NCBI GenBank assembly: GCA_014529385.2
Contig: CM043952.1
Coordinates: 157,773,057 to 157,837,056 of the forward strand
From: Adiantum capillus-veneris
Taxonomy: Eukaryota; Streptophyta; Polypodiopsida; Polypodiales; Pteridaceae
Direction: 5' to 3'
Length of the DNA stretch: 64,000 nt
Part shown: positions 35,641-46,704 of the stretch, one piece after another
Position numbering within the stretch: position 1 is the stretch's first letter
How the letters are laid out: each line of letters starts with the position of its first letter
Translations under genes and position numbers: made by a program
Notes under the pieces: model-generated
The model's database searches: none
The model's input: only the letters and a program-made list of their open reading frames with translations
What the model was told of the DNA's origin: nothing

Positions 35641-37152
35641 CATTGAATTTCTCTATTCCCTTGTCCCCCATCTGTGACAATAGAGGGGTCTTAGCTTAGG
35701 AGACTTCTCCTAGCCAGTGTCTGCCTCTTTACACGAGCACAATCGATGATAGAAAATTTATTTGCAAAGTTTTGTGCTTGTTTGCAAGATTTAAAATTTT
35801 AATATCTTCTTAATGAAATGTGAAGTACCTCTTCACTCGAGGTGAAGTCACCCTTCACATACACCTTTGAGTTCTTCCTTGATGCCTGGGATGAGCCTTT
35901 GAAGATTCGATAGTTGGCTTCGAGTGCGAAGCTTTGCAAAATTTGTTGTTGTTTCCACCTCAGACTTGACAATAGAAATGCTTGCTAAACAATTATAAGC
36001 ACCATTTTTGTAAGATGTTGGAGACGTGGGAATACCTTGAGCTTGGGAGCTTTGGGCCTCTAGGGGCTTTGAAGTCTCTTGGAGGTTTGCCTTGGAGCAG
36101 CGCGGGAAGCGGTCCCAAGCAGTGGCTTGGTCAAGCTTCTGCAGCATGGGAAGGGCGGCTTACAAAAGCCTTGAAGTCCTTACCTTGGAGCTTTGAGGCT
36201 CGGATGTAGTAGGAAGGCTGGACCCGGTTCTTAGGGCCAATGGGCAAGGCAAGCCTTTGAGGGCCTTTGAGGCAGCACCGTGGGAAGGGGGGCCCCGTAA
36301 GGGCTGACCCGAAACTTCTTTTAAGGACATTTGAGCGCGCGGGAAATTGCTCCTTTGTGGTTGGGGCAGCTCGGGCAATCAGGCAGCGACACCGGGCAAG
36401 CGTGGGCACGTCCCGGGCTGCGGGCAACGCTCCCGGGCAAGCGCGGGCAGGTAGGCAGCCGATCGGGCAGGTAGGGCAGCGCGCGGTCGACTGTGGGAGC
36501 ACCTCCTTGCGGACCCGCCAAGGATTTAAAACCGGAATTGAGAGCAAATTTGGAGTCCGTCCACATTGCGCAAGCTTACCATTGACCCCACAAATCCATA
36601 ACGACTTTCCCAAAGTGAGCTAGCCAACAAGCCTTCACTGGCTGTTTTGAAGTATCCCCTTTTAATAAGATTATGAGTCAATGACAAATAGGTAATGCAC
36701 ACACACACATAACACACACACCCTTTTTTATTAAAAAATTGGGGATGGAGTTTAGAGCATTTTCGAGCTCAGATTGCAGAGTTGAAAGGCTCCATGGAAA
36801 GCTAATGAGAAGCACTTCGATAGGATGTGAGTGTTGTTAGGCAATTGCGAAAATGGAGAGATTAATTGGAGGTGAAAATCACTAGAAAATTGAGACAAAA
36901 GTGGCTTAGAAATGCAAAAATTGGATGCTAATCTTTTACCTAATCAAACCTATCTAGCCATGGAGGGTAGTGGCCTCTTGGGTGTGCCAAGGACATGCCC
37001 ACACACAACTAGATTAAGGCCTAATTAGTGAGATGCAACTAGTCATGAAGAATGTTAATGGGCCGTGATAATGAAATGCTAATCCATCTAATGGAGATGC
37101 TAATGATTAACACACACTAATGCATAATGAAAATCCTACCTAGCACACCATG
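35641..37152 (-). other. long leader of TR-GAG with a GC-rich insert
   Basis: Untranslated stretch between PBS and gag. 36040-36540 is much richer in G+C than everything around it and has degenerate internal repeats (GCAGC-x-x-GTGGGAAG-like, GGGCAGGTAGGGCAG). Overlapping open frames on both strands of this patch (for example 36131-36613 minus) reflect base composition; no domain is seen. It may be captured foreign sequence. Confidence 0.5.
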
Positions 37153-37166
37153 GCTCTGATACCAAA

Positions 37167-37493
37167 TGTTAGGATTTGGATCGTGCTAGCTATGGTGGAT
37201 GAAAGAGAAACATGGTGCAAGTGTGTGAGTATGTGAGTGTGTGTAAGCAAGGTTATCACTCAAGTGAGTTAGGTTCCAAGATAGGATAAGCTTGGACTCA
37301 TAAACACAATCTTTAGTATTGACTTAGCTTAGCACAAGCTCACCATAGACAAGCATGTAGTGCAAAATGAGTTGTTGTTTATTGATTCAAGAAATGAGCT
37401 TTAAGTAGCTCTACAGCCTTGCTCCACAATATGTGGGATAAATCCACTCTCCTCTCCTTGACTCACACCTTAGGACAAAGCTCACACTTTACA
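37167..37493 (-). repeat. TR-GAG right (5') LTR
   Basis: 327 bases; carries an extra GTGAGTAT-like 8-base stretch within a GT-rich part relative to the left LTR. The PBS follows it in element sense. Confidence 0.93.
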
Positions 37494-37701
37494 CTAGCTA
37501 AGCTAAATTTTCCCTAGCAACCAATCTTTCCTACTTCAGACAGTATATTCCGAAAGCATTCTTTCCTAATTGAATATAAAATACAATTAATTTAAATGCC
37601 GTGGTTTCCGTTGATTTCCAACATGTTGGGAAATTTGTTTTTCATCCTACCTTATCGAATGCAATGTTGCTTTAACAAACTTGAATTAAAACTTGACCTA
37701 C

Positions 37702-37842
37702 CTCCACAATTTCCTCGTCATTGCTCTGTGAGATGGCCGGTACTTGGTTGACCATGGGACCTTTTCCCTTTCCATTACTGTTGCTTGTCCCCGCCTCGCG
37801 GTCATACGAACCATCGAAACGAGTTCTCTTTACTGGGGCCAT
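37702..37842 (-). CDS. conserved 47-codon exon-like ORF inside L LTR (copy B)
   Basis: Starts MAPVKRTRFDGS, contains DREAGTSNSNGKGKGPM and ends with the same GAG|GTAGGT donor-like sequence exactly 141 bases after the ATG. The upstream context GAGTATAAAATGGC is conserved with copy C. Without splicing it would stop nine codons later. See copy A for interpretation. Confidence 0.5.
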
Positions 37843-38878
37843 TTTATACTCACTACTTAATTGACAACTTGGAAGAAGAGAGCTAACATTCGAGAGTAAC
37901 ATACAACCATGATGACGGATTAGTTTCAATAAGAAAATCCCCTTGTACGAGAGGTTAGACTTACTTCAAGACATAGAGAATCCCGATAGCACCATACTTG
38001 TTCTATGGGAATAGGCCCTAAGGTTAATTACTTGACCTAGATAATCATGAAATTCAGATTCTTACTTAATCAGTTCTACTAGAGATGAAATAGACGTGCT
38101 TAATCACTTCTTAATGCAAGTAGAGAATTGCAGATTTGCTGTATACATAGATGAGAGGATTTCTCCCTTCCTAATGATTAATGATGGATTAATTTTCCCT
38201 AATTAAATCCTAATCTATGAGCAATTGATTCTAATTTAATTATTTACACAGTATGGAGTAATAGAATGCAATAGACCATTCCCACCTCAAAGTTGACTTG
38301 ATTTTTAATCACAACGGTGACTAGTGGATGATTCCTTAAACATGCATTAAACTATGATTGAGAGTGACTAATTGATTGCATGATTACTAATTAGATTAAT
38401 ATTTATGCAATAGATCATGGATACGGAGAATTAGAGAGTATCTAATGAGTATTTTGACTATGATTATGCATACTAGATGCGGAATTAAGAGGATATTAGA
38501 GAGGGAATCAAACAAGCATGAATTAAATCGAAAATTACCGAGGTTACGGCTGAATTCCTCTTGAAATTTTGATGCAAGGCCCTCCTTCAGACGAGAAACG
38601 GGTAGCACCTTCCTTCCTAGCTCCTCTTCCAAAGACTATGGTTGCCGGCAGCACCTCCTCAAGGTGTGTGTGTGTGTGTGTGTGTGTGAGAGTGTGTAGT
38701 TAGTGTGTGTGTGAGCATATATGTGTGATTGTGTGTGTGTGAGCATGCTCTTATATAGGCTCACAAGCTGAAAAATTCAAATTTTCCGGCTATATGCATC
38801 AGGAGGAGTATTCACTTCATGCATGGCAGCTCTAGTTGCATACTTACCAAGTGTCCCAACCTGCTTAAGAGCTCACTT

Positions 38879-38944
<66 letters not shown>
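38879..38944. repeat. (TC)n microsatellite in L LTR
   Basis: Pure TC run. The right L LTR has a much longer one at the equivalent place (48519-48682). Confidence 0.95.
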
Positions 38945-38947
<3 letters not shown>

Positions 38948-39464
38948 CATGGAAATTAGCCCACAAGCCTTGTGAGTCTGTGAGGGCGCACTCTTACTAC
39001 CAAAATCAGTCTGCAGTGGCATGGAGCCAGTTCTCACACAGCCCTCGAGTCCCGGTGCCTCCCCGCACAACTTTAGGAAAATTTAATTTTAACCTAAGAC
39101 GGGCAATATGAATCAGAATTTAATGCCGAAACTTGCTATACTAAGCTCTAACTAAGGTGTATTAACCTGGGTAGCTGCCATATTTAGCAGCCTCCGACGT
39201 CCAAAAATGTATTTTTTTCAAATTTGGGATACAGGTGTAGTTTTTCGAGACGGTCAAAACTGACGGGTCGGGTGACCAAAAACGTACTATTTTTGGAAAA
39301 TTTTCACAAAAATTATTTTAATTCACTTTTGGAAGCTTTATGAAATTCTAAACATCATGGAATAGAGACAGATTTTGAAAAACTGCTAAAAATAGTAACT
39401 TTTTCCAGTATGATTGTTTCATGGTACAATGGTGTTCTTTTAGCTCGGGGTCGGAGACCTTACA

Positions 39465-41059
39465 TCCTCCCCAACGTGAAAAATTTGAGATGTCCTCATC
39501 TCAAGAATACATCTGGATAAACTCTATGCTAACTACTTAGGTACAATATCCTTTGTCTAAAGTAAAGACATCCTTTGATAATAGAATAGTCTTTAGCTTT
39601 ATGCGTCTTATTCTGTTGAACTTTGATGAGATCCTGGTGCTTGAGTTATTGCTCACTAGGATTAGTATTTTTGCAGCATACAGAGCTGCTCTCTCATCAG
39701 CTTCGTCACCCACAGTTGGTTGTCTCACTGCGGCATTAGCGAAAGCTCCGCTTCCTTGTGCTATGTTTCCTCTTCCTCGGCCTCCTCTTCCGTTTGGTTG
39801 ACCTCGCCCGTTGACATTCAGAGGTACATTATTAGCACCAGATTTTTAGGACATCCTCTTTGGACATCGGCTTTTGTAATGTCCATACTCCTGGCACTCA
39901 AAGCATCTTATATTGGGAAACTCGGTAGTAGCTGCCGTAGTAGCTACTATCGGACGATGGTCGCATGCAAGGTTGATTGGTCTGTTACTCCAGTTGTCTC
40001 GCCTTGCTTGACAAATAGTATTGACTATCTTGGGTAGTCCTCTGAATCTCTTTAGCAAAATCTAGAACCCTTGGAGTAGGTGCAAAACTAGGAATCCTTT
40101 TAGCTTGGAAAACTACAATCATGCTCAGTCTTCCACTCAATCCTTATTTCCTTCTTTAGTAATTCTGTTATAGGAGCTACGATAAGATCATAATCTATGA
40201 CAATTCGTACATCAACCCGTAATCTCGAGAAATTCTCACACTTCACTTATGGTAGAGGGTTAAGGCCGTTCTAGAATAACAACTTATTAAAACTTTAACA
40301 TCACAAGACTAAAGACTCAAAACAAAATTTCCTTATCCAAGTCGAGTTCCATAGTTTATTTATGCCAAGTATTTACAAATCTAGCTTGGTTCAACAGTTA
40401 AAGGATTCTAACTGCTAGTTGCTCAGGAGCACAATAGTACAAGTGATAAGTGTTTGAAGACAAATTCTTATAGTCTACTATCTCATCAGACTAGTATTTC
40501 TTATACACATTGCTAATAGGCTCAAATATTACAAGATTCTCGTTTGGAGGAAACACATCCAGAATGGCATTAGGCTTAATTCTATCACTAGGGATCACAT
40601 TCTTTGCTTGATTGAAGACCCATCGGTTCAAGGTTGTCTTGAGACCATCTACAGTGATCTTAACTTCTCCAAAAGTTCCAAGGAAGTAGAAAACCTAGAT
40701 AACCCGCAATTCATGTGCCCAACGAAGCTTCTTCAAGTCAGTGGGATAAATACTCAAATATTGTAGCATTGATGTAGAAGATACCACCCTTACTATTCCA
40801 TATAATCTCCCAACCTTGATGGATTCCCGTTGATGGAGGAGCAAAGGCCTTCATCAAAATTTCCATCATGCTTCGACGAAAATTGTAATTTGGAGAACGA
40901 CACGCCTCCATATACAATATCTCAAATGTTCTAAACTTGCAGTAAGCAATCTTGGCATCTTCAAAAAACATCAATGCTCAGTCCTTGAGTACGTCTACCC
41001 GGCTAACCTTTATTATTTTAAAAGTTTCAAACAACATTATTTTCCAGTTTATAAACCTA
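39465..41059 (-). pseudogene. gag remnant in the L interior
   Basis: Minus-strand segments: MFFEDAKIAYCKFRTF to FEYLSH (40971-40738), then KKLRWAHELRV and TLNRWVFNQAKNVIP in another frame, a stop-broken middle, then CFECQEYGHYKSRCPKR, an intact CCHC zinc knuckle (about 39909-39853), and a Gly/Arg-rich NGRGGRGRGN tail. The order (gag body, one zinc knuckle, RGG tail, PPT) is that of a gag with all of pol deleted. Several frameshifts are present. No splice acceptor for the LTR exon is obvious before 40971. Confidence 0.6.
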
Positions 41060-41072
41060 GGCTCTAATACCA
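41060..41072 (-). other. primer-binding site of L element
   Basis: Minus strand TGGTATTAGAGCC, one mismatch from the initiator-Met tRNA complement, two bases inside the right LTR. This fixes the orientation as minus. Confidence 0.8.
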
Positions 41073-41498
41073 GGTGTGAGGTCCCCACCCTGTCGTCTCA
41101 AACGACGGATCTGATGGTAAACCTGGTGGCCACTAGATCTATAGCGGAAGCAAACAAAGTGGTTTATGGTTAATCTAGCGGACAATGTCTCATCACAAAG
41201 TGAGCCGATTTCGAGCCTACTAGCATCGAGATCTATTTCCACCCCGTAGGGGAAGCGTGATTAACTTATCTAATGATCCTAAGACCCACCTTCCAAGAGG
41301 AGAGAAGTCCCGAGTGCCTTTCTCCCCATGTTTCAGAGGCACTTACACTTGAGGCTTCGCTGCTCTTGGGGCAATGAGTAATACTAGCATCAATTTATAA
41401 CACTATGGGGACGGAGAGTTCCCGACCAATCGGGACCACCCTTCTCATAGGCATTGGAAACCTGATCCAATCCCCCACTTTCCACCCCATACTCACAC

Positions 41499-41600
41499 TG
41501 TTAGGAAATAAGACGTAGCTAAATAGATAATTGAGTAGATTACTTAATGGAGAGAGACAGATTTATATACACGAGATTATAGAGTAGAGAGAGAGAGAGC

Positions 41601-41641
<41 letters not shown>

Positions 41642-41896
41642 CACGATATACATGGTTCACCCAATGTGGGCTACATAATATTCCGGCAAAAAAGAATATT
41701 CCGGTGAAAAAAAAGTCTCGAGGGCCTCCGCCCCCGAGGCCTTTAAAGTTGCCCCTGATTCTTGTCCGTGAAAATTTTGGTTTCCGGTGAGTGATTTTCC
41801 TTCACGCACGATGGCTTCTCCTCATAATGGGGGCCTTACAAATGTGCGCTTTTACCAAAGAAAATTACAAGGGTAAATCAGGCTCCATACTTAACA
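41499..41896 (-). repeat. Copia-1 left (3') LTR, internally deleted
   Basis: 398 bases. It lacks the 431 bases present at 46051-46481 of the right LTR; the join lies after GGGCTA at 41673. Contains an (AG)n run at about 41584-41637. Confidence 0.9.
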
Positions 41897-41956
41897 ATCT
41901 CCCACTTGGAGAGTGATCTCCAAACCAAACCTGTGACTGCTTTCCATTCTGGCTTC

Positions 41957-44900
41957 TTATCCTTGAATGCCGATTGAAGATGAGCAAAAGCTCAACTTCT
42001 TCTTTTTGACCACCTTTGTAAACATGTCTGTCGGATTTTCACTTGTATGCACCTTTCCTAGCTTTAGTTGTCCCTCTTCCAAAAGAGTGCGTATGAAGTG
42101 ATATCTCACCTCAATGTGCTTTGTCCTTGAATGAAAGGCTGAGTTATTCACAAGATGGATAGCGCTTTGGCTATCAATGTACAAGACACAATTGTCTTGT
42201 TTGAATCCAAGCTCTTCTAAGAATCTGTGAAGCCACATAATTTCTTTGCTTGCCTCCGTCATTGCTACATACTCTGCTTCCGTGGTAGAAAGTGAAACCA
42301 CTTTCTGCAGCTTTGAAGCCCAGCTTACTATTGTGCCTCCAACCGTGAACACATAGCCAGTAGTGCTCCTTCGAGTACCTTTGTCACCTGCCATATCTGC
42401 ATCAGCATACCCTTCTAGAAAAATATCAGTTCCTCTAAAATACAAAGCATTTGTTGTTGTCCCTTTTAGATACCTAAGTATCCACTTCACAGTTTGCCAA
42501 TGCTCTTTACCTGGGTTGTCCATGAACCTACTCACAACTCCCACTGCATGTGCAATGTCTGGCCTTGTCCAGACCATAGCATACATTAGAGAACCTACCG
42601 CTGCAGCATATGGAACTTTAGACATATAGGCTATCTCCTCTTGTGTCTTTGGACACATATCCTTCGTTAGTTTAAAATGACCAGCCAAAGGTGTAGAAAC
42701 TAGTTTTGCATTTTGCATTGCAAACCTTTCTAGTACCTTCTTGATGTAATCTTCTTGAGATAGCTTTATTGTCTTCTTCGTCCTGTCCCTTGATATTTTC
42801 ATACCAAGTATCCTCTTTGCAGCACCTAAATCTTTCATTGAAAAATATTTGGACATTTCCTCTTTTAGGTCTTTGATGTCCTGCATGTTAGCACTTGCAA
42901 TCAACATGTCATCAACATACAACATTAGGATGATGAATTTCCCATCTCCCAAATTCTCCGTGTAGATGCAGTGATCCGAGTTGCATCTTGTGAATCCATG
43001 ATCCAACATCCATCGATCCAACTTCAAGTACCATTGTCTTGATGCTTGCTTTAAACCATACAAGCTCTTCTTTAATCTGCAAACCATTTTCTCCTTACCT
43101 TTTACTTCATACCCCTTTGGTTGAAGCATGTAGATTTCCTCCTCTAAGTCACTGTGAGGGAATGCTGTATTTACATCCATTTGCTCGAGATTTAGATCAT
43201 GAGCAGCCACAAGGCTTAAGACAAGCCTAATTGAGTTCATTTTTACAACAGGAGAAAATATTTCATTGAAGTCAATACCTTTCTTTTGAGAAAAACCTTT
43301 TACCACAAGCCTAAACTTGCACCTTTTCTTCCCACCTCCTTCTTCCTTTAGCTTGTACACCCATTTGTTTTGAAGTGCCCGCTTACCTTTAGGCAACTCA
43401 ACCAACTCCCATGTTTGGTTGCGATGTAGTGAGTCCATCTCCACTTGCATGCTCTTCGTCCATTCTTCTTTGGATTCATGTTGCATAGCTTCTTCATATG
43501 ATTCCGGCTCTCTAGAATCTGAGATCAACAGATGGTTGAAGGAAGGAACAAACCTTTCTGGAGGTCTACTTGCTCTTGTAGATCTTCTGGGAATAGGTTG
43601 AGGCTCCTCATTTGGTTGATGTTGTTGCACATTGTCACCGTTTGCAGTCCTTGAGTCTTTACCGTCCTCAAGCTCCATGTACTCATCACCTGTTTCTTTT
43701 GTTTGTTTTCTTTCCAAGTAATCTTTGTACATATTTTGTTCGTTAAAAATTGCATCCCTACTCCTTAAGATTTTACCATCTTCAGGATTCCATAGGCGAT
43801 ACCCAAAGTCTCCTTCTCCATAGCCAATGAAGAAACACTTTTTGGACTTTGCATCTAACTTTGATCTTAGGCTTCTATCTATTTGCATGAAAGCCTCACA
43901 CCCAAACACTTTGAGAAATGCATAATTCACCGGTTTACCTGTCCATGCCTCTTCTGGAACTCCCCCATCCAATGCCGTTGAGGGTGACCGATTGATTAAG
44001 TACACAGACGTACTTATAGCTTCCGCCCAAAGCTCAAGCGGTAGGCCTGCATGTAGCCGCATGCTTCGTGCTCGTTCCATGATTGTTCTGTTCATCCTTT
44101 CCGAAATCCCATTTTGTTGAGGTGTCCTTGGGGTTGTCCTTTGCCTCCGAATGCCATTGCTGACACAAAAGCTTTCAAAAGCTTGGCTGCAATATTCGCC
44201 TCCATTGTCGGATCTGAGGCATTTAACCTTGGTACCTGTTTCATTCTCCACAAAGGCTTTCCACCTTTGAAATATGGAAAATACATCGGATTTATTCTTC
44301 ATGACATAAACCCATGTTTTTCTAGTCGCATCGTCTATGAATGTTACATAGTACAATGAGCCACCAAGTGATGGTGTACTTGGAGGACCCCAAACATCAG
44401 AATGAACCAACTCAAGTTTTTTATTTTTTCTTTCATTTCCTGATTTTTGAAATTTTACCCTCTTTTGTTTACCATAAACACAATCTTCACAGAACTCTAA
44501 GTCCACTTCTTTCAAACCTGGTAGAAGCTTCTTTGTTTGAAGGATTTGCATTCCTTTGGCACTCATATGTCCAAGTCGGTAGTGCCACACCGCATTGTCA
44601 ACTTCTGTAGTTGTTGCCCAAGCTGAAGGTTGCGTGCTAACAATACACAAGTAAAGTGTACCGACTTTTTCACCCTTGGAAACCACCAAAGATCCCTTTG
44701 AGATATTCCACCGTTTGTTTCCGAATGCAATGTTGTGACCTTCATCGTCCAATTTTCCTGTAGAGATCAAATTTTTGCGAAGAGAAGGAACATGCCTAAC
44801 ATCTTTAAGCTTCCATTCATTTCCGTTAGCAGTTTTGACAGAAACTGTACCTTTGTCGACAATCTCACAAGCTTCATCATCTCCCAAGTATACATACCCA

Positions 44901-45847
44901 AAATTACCTTTGGTGTAGTCTTGGAAATGTTGCTTGTGTGGTGTCGCATGGAATGAAGCCCCGGAATCTACTATCCAGGAATTAGACACATTGTCTAATG
45001 AGAGAATTAGAGCATCTTGCTCTACTTTACCTGCCACATTGGCCTCCGATGTTGGCTTGTTGTCTTGAGACTCTGTCTCCTTCTTCTTCTTGGACCAGCA
45101 ATCCTTCTTGACGTGGCCCTTCTTGCCGCAGTTCCAACATTCAAGAACTGACTTTGTGCGTGACTTGCTCCGCCTTAAGCGATCACGACCCTTTTGGTTT
45201 TTGAACCTCTCCTTAAGCCTTCCTCTTGTTTCCATTGATAGTGCAGCACTTGATGATTCTCTTGTGCTTCTCCTTCGCATTTCCTCGCTTAGGAGAACAC
45301 CCACAACATCATCAAACTTAAGAGTATTTGTGCCAGAGATAGAATTACTTACAGCCATCACAAGGCTGTCCCAACTATCCGGTAGAGATGATAGTATAAG
45401 GAGAGCTCGCACTTCGTCATCGAAATTGATTTTCACTGATTGAAGTTGACTTATGTTTGTGTTAAAGTCATTTAGGTGTTCTGCAACTGAACCATTCTCT
45501 GCCATCTTTAAATTGAACAAGCGCTTCATAAGAAATACCTTATTGGATGCCGATGGTTTCTCATAGAAGTCGTCAAGTGACTTCATCAAGTCCTCCGTGG
45601 TCTTCGTCTCCGAAACATTGAAGGCCACCGTTGACGCCAAGCTTAACCGGATTTTTCCCAGTGCCTTTCGATCAAGGACAATCCATGCTTCATCTACCAT
45701 TGTTGCGGGCTTCTTCGCAAGACCGCCTAGTGGCAAATAGAGGTCCTTCTGGTAGAGATAGTCTTCAATTTGCATCTTCCAATGTTGGTAGTTTTTGCTG
45801 TTGAACTTCTCAATCTTGAGCTTCCCTTCCTCCGCCATAACTCCCAC
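41957..45847 (-). CDS. copia gag-pol polyprotein, 1296 codons, uninterrupted
   Basis: Domains by residue: UBN2-type gag 10-200; zinc knuckle CWNCGKKGHVKKDC 237-250; protease DSGASFHAT about 294-302; GAG-pre-integrase WHYRLGHMS about 421; integrase D-D-E in HSDVWGP (484), RSDNGGEY (547) and SERMNR (583); RT from NKWVYKLKEE (828) with YVDD at 977-980; RNase H with YADADMAG, TEAEYVA and DSQSAI; end at FTKVVKKKKL. All catalytic residues are present and there is no stop. Possible weak points are substitutions in the conserved RT stretch QMDVNTAFPHSD, where the family usually has K and L-x-G. Length and order fit the Tork/Tnt1 group. Start could be 45847 or the Met three codons on (45838). Confidence 0.93.
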   Translation of the reverse strand: MGVMAEEGKLKIEKFNSKNYQHWKMQIEDYLYQKDLYLPLGGLAKKPATMVDEAWIVLDRKALGKIRLSLASTVAFNVSETKTTEDLMKSLDDFYEKPSASNKVFLMKRLFNLKMAENGSVAEHLNDFNTNISQLQSVKINFDDEVRALLILSSLPDSWDSLVMAVSNSISGTNTLKFDDVVGVLLSEEMRRRSTRESSSAALSMETRGRLKERFKNQKGRDRLRRSKSRTKSVLECWNCGKKGHVKKDCWSKKKKETESQDNKPTSEANVAGKVEQDALILSLDNVSNSWIVDSGASFHATPHKQHFQDYTKGNFGYVYLGDDEACEIVDKGTVSVKTANGNEWKLKDVRHVPSLRKNLISTGKLDDEGHNIAFGNKRWNISKGSLVVSKGEKVGTLYLCIVSTQPSAWATTTEVDNAVWHYRLGHMSAKGMQILQTKKLLPGLKEVDLEFCEDCVYGKQKRVKFQKSGNERKNKKLELVHSDVWGPPSTPSLGGSLYYVTFIDDATRKTWVYVMKNKSDVFSIFQRWKAFVENETGTKVKCLRSDNGGEYCSQAFESFCVSNGIRRQRTTPRTPQQNGISERMNRTIMERARSMRLHAGLPLELWAEAISTSVYLINRSPSTALDGGVPEEAWTGKPVNYAFLKVFGCEAFMQIDRSLRSKLDAKSKKCFFIGYGEGDFGYRLWNPEDGKILRSRDAIFNEQNMYKDYLERKQTKETGDEYMELEDGKDSRTANGDNVQQHQPNEEPQPIPRRSTRASRPPERFVPSFNHLLISDSREPESYEEAMQHESKEEWTKSMQVEMDSLHRNQTWELVELPKGKRALQNKWVYKLKEEGGGKKRCKFRLVVKGFSQKKGIDFNEIFSPVVKMNSIRLVLSLVAAHDLNLEQMDVNTAFPHSDLEEEIYMLQPKGYEVKGKEKMVCRLKKSLYGLKQASRQWYLKLDRWMLDHGFTRCNSDHCIYTENLGDGKFIILMLYVDDMLIASANMQDIKDLKEEMSKYFSMKDLGAAKRILGMKISRDRTKKTIKLSQEDYIKKVLERFAMQNAKLVSTPLAGHFKLTKDMCPKTQEEIAYMSKVPYAAAVGSLMYAMVWTRPDIAHAVGVVSRFMDNPGKEHWQTVKWILRYLKGTTTNALYFRGTDIFLEGYADADMAGDKGTRRSTTGYVFTVGGTIVSWASKLQKVVSLSTTEAEYVAMTEASKEIMWLHRFLEELGFKQDNCVLYIDSQSAIHLVNNSAFHSRTKHIEVRYHFIRTLLEEGQLKLGKVHTSENPTDMFTKVVKKKKLSFCSSSIGIQG

Positions 45848-45897
45848 TCAATTCAAGGAATCCTTTCCTTGAGATAATTTAGCTACGAGAAAACCTT

Positions 45898-45909
45898 GCT
45901 CCGATACCA
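45898..45909 (-). other. primer-binding site of Copia-1
   Basis: Minus strand TGGTATCGGAGC, one mismatch to the initiator-Met tRNA complement, two bases from the LTR end. Confidence 0.88.
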
Positions 45910-45911
45910 GT

Positions 45912-46704
45912 TGTTAGGAAATAAGACGTAGCTAAATAGATAATTGAGTAGATTACTTAATGGAGAGAGACAGATTTATATACACGAGATTATAGAGTAG
46001 AGAGAGAGAGAGAGTACACACGATATACGTGGTTCACCCAATGTGGGCTATGTCCACGGGAAAGCAGCCACTCAATGGCTTTAGTACTTCAAAACAAGAA
46101 GTAGTTTACGAAGGGATTATACCCTTAATGGAGCTCCCGCCTTGCTTCACTCTCACCACCTCACACTCACCTTGTTGCATCAACTTCACACTATAAAATG
46201 TGTGTAGAAATGGCCTCCTTTTATAGGCTAAAAGGGCTTCCCTCTCTTATGAGAGACAGCCATGTGGAGCCGCCCTTGTGCGAATAAGTCCAAATCGGAC
46301 CCTCCAATCCGCCCATGTGTGGCCGTCCTTGAGAAGACAAGTCCGCTTTTAAATTCGGCCACCGGCCATTGACTTCCGGCCACCGGCCATTGACTTCCGA
46401 CCACCGGCCATCGGCCATTGACTACAGGCCCCTAGCCAACCAACCGGTTGTTTTCCGACCACTTTCCGGCCGCTGTCCGGCCATAATATTCCGGCGAAAA
46501 AGAATATTCCGGTGAAAAAAAAGTCTCGAGGGCCTCCGCCCCCGAGGCCTTTAAAGTTGCCCTTGATTCTTGTCTGTGAAAATTTTGGTTTCCGGTGAGT
46601 GATTTTCCTTCACGCACGATGGCTTCTCCTCATAATGGGGACCTTACAAATGTGCGCTTTTACCAAAGAAAATTACAAGGGTAAATCAGGCTCCATACTT
46701 AACA
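45912..46704 (-). repeat. Copia-1 right (5') LTR, full length
   Basis: 793 bases including the 46051-46481 segment missing from its partner but present as a scrap at 12765-13093. The segment ends in direct repeats of CCACCGGCCATTGACTTCCG. A GAGGGCCTCCGCCCCCGAGGC inverted pair lies near 46527-46550. Confidence 0.9.

Larger units (their letters stand above)
34234..37493 (-). mobile_element. gag-only copia element (TR-GAG type)
   Basis: LTRs of 319 bp (34234-34552) and 327 bp (37167-37493), about 96% alike by eye with an 8-base indel, begin TGTTAGGATTTGG and end CACTTTACA. Flanks CTAAC and CTAGC are a five-base duplication with one change, and the other L LTR shows the empty site. The PBS at 37153-37164 reads TGGTATCAGAGC on the minus strand, a perfect initiator-Met match. 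The PPT AAGGGGAGGAT abuts the left LTR. Only a copia gag is encoded, the TR-GAG arrangement. An incomplete copia family must supply its enzymes. Confidence 0.9.
33391..39464 (-). repeat. L element left LTR (3' LTR), interrupted
   Basis: LTR sequence occupies 33391-34233 and 37494-39464; the middle is the TR-GAG element. Plus-strand ends are TGTGAGGTCCCC and GGAGACCTTACA. Contains the exon-like ORF, TATA at 38750-38757, a GT-rich stretch (38664-38740) and a (TC)n run (38879-38944). Confidence 0.88.
41499..46704 (-). mobile_element. Copia-1, near-intact Tork-like copia element
   Basis: LTRs 41499-41896 and 45912-46704 begin TGTTAGGAAATAAG and end ACTTAACA. Flanks CACAC and GACAC give a five-base duplication with one mismatch, and the uninterrupted target is visible at 33791-33815. 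PBS at 45898-45909, PPT AAGTGGGAGAT at 41897-41907. One full-length gag-pol ORF. Outside a 431-base deletion in the left LTR and microsatellite length, the LTRs differ at about five positions. It is the youngest insertion in the window. Confidence 0.93.

Noticed and set aside
36131-36623. 160-codon minus-strand frame and 118-codon plus-strand frame
   Set aside because: They overlap on opposite strands in the GC-rich leader of the TR-GAG element, share no recognisable domain, and are explained by few AT-rich stop codons.
37153-37164. Possible tRNA gene at the TGGTATCAGAGC sites
   Set aside because: These 12-13 base matches lie next to LTRs and are primer-binding sites. No cloverleaf sequence surrounds them.
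33391-41498. Reading the three TGTGAGGTC copies as TIR transposons because of their inverted ends
   Set aside because: A PBS and PPT sit exactly at the inner edges of the pair at 39464 and 41075, and the flanking duplication spans the pair. They are LTRs; the short inverted ends are the usual TG...CA type.
46051-46481. 431-bp segment in the right Copia-1 LTR read as a separate inserted element
   Set aside because: It has no target duplication or terminal repeats. TGGGCTATGTCCACGGG runs naturally across its left edge as in many copia LTRs. A deletion in the other LTR explains the difference better.
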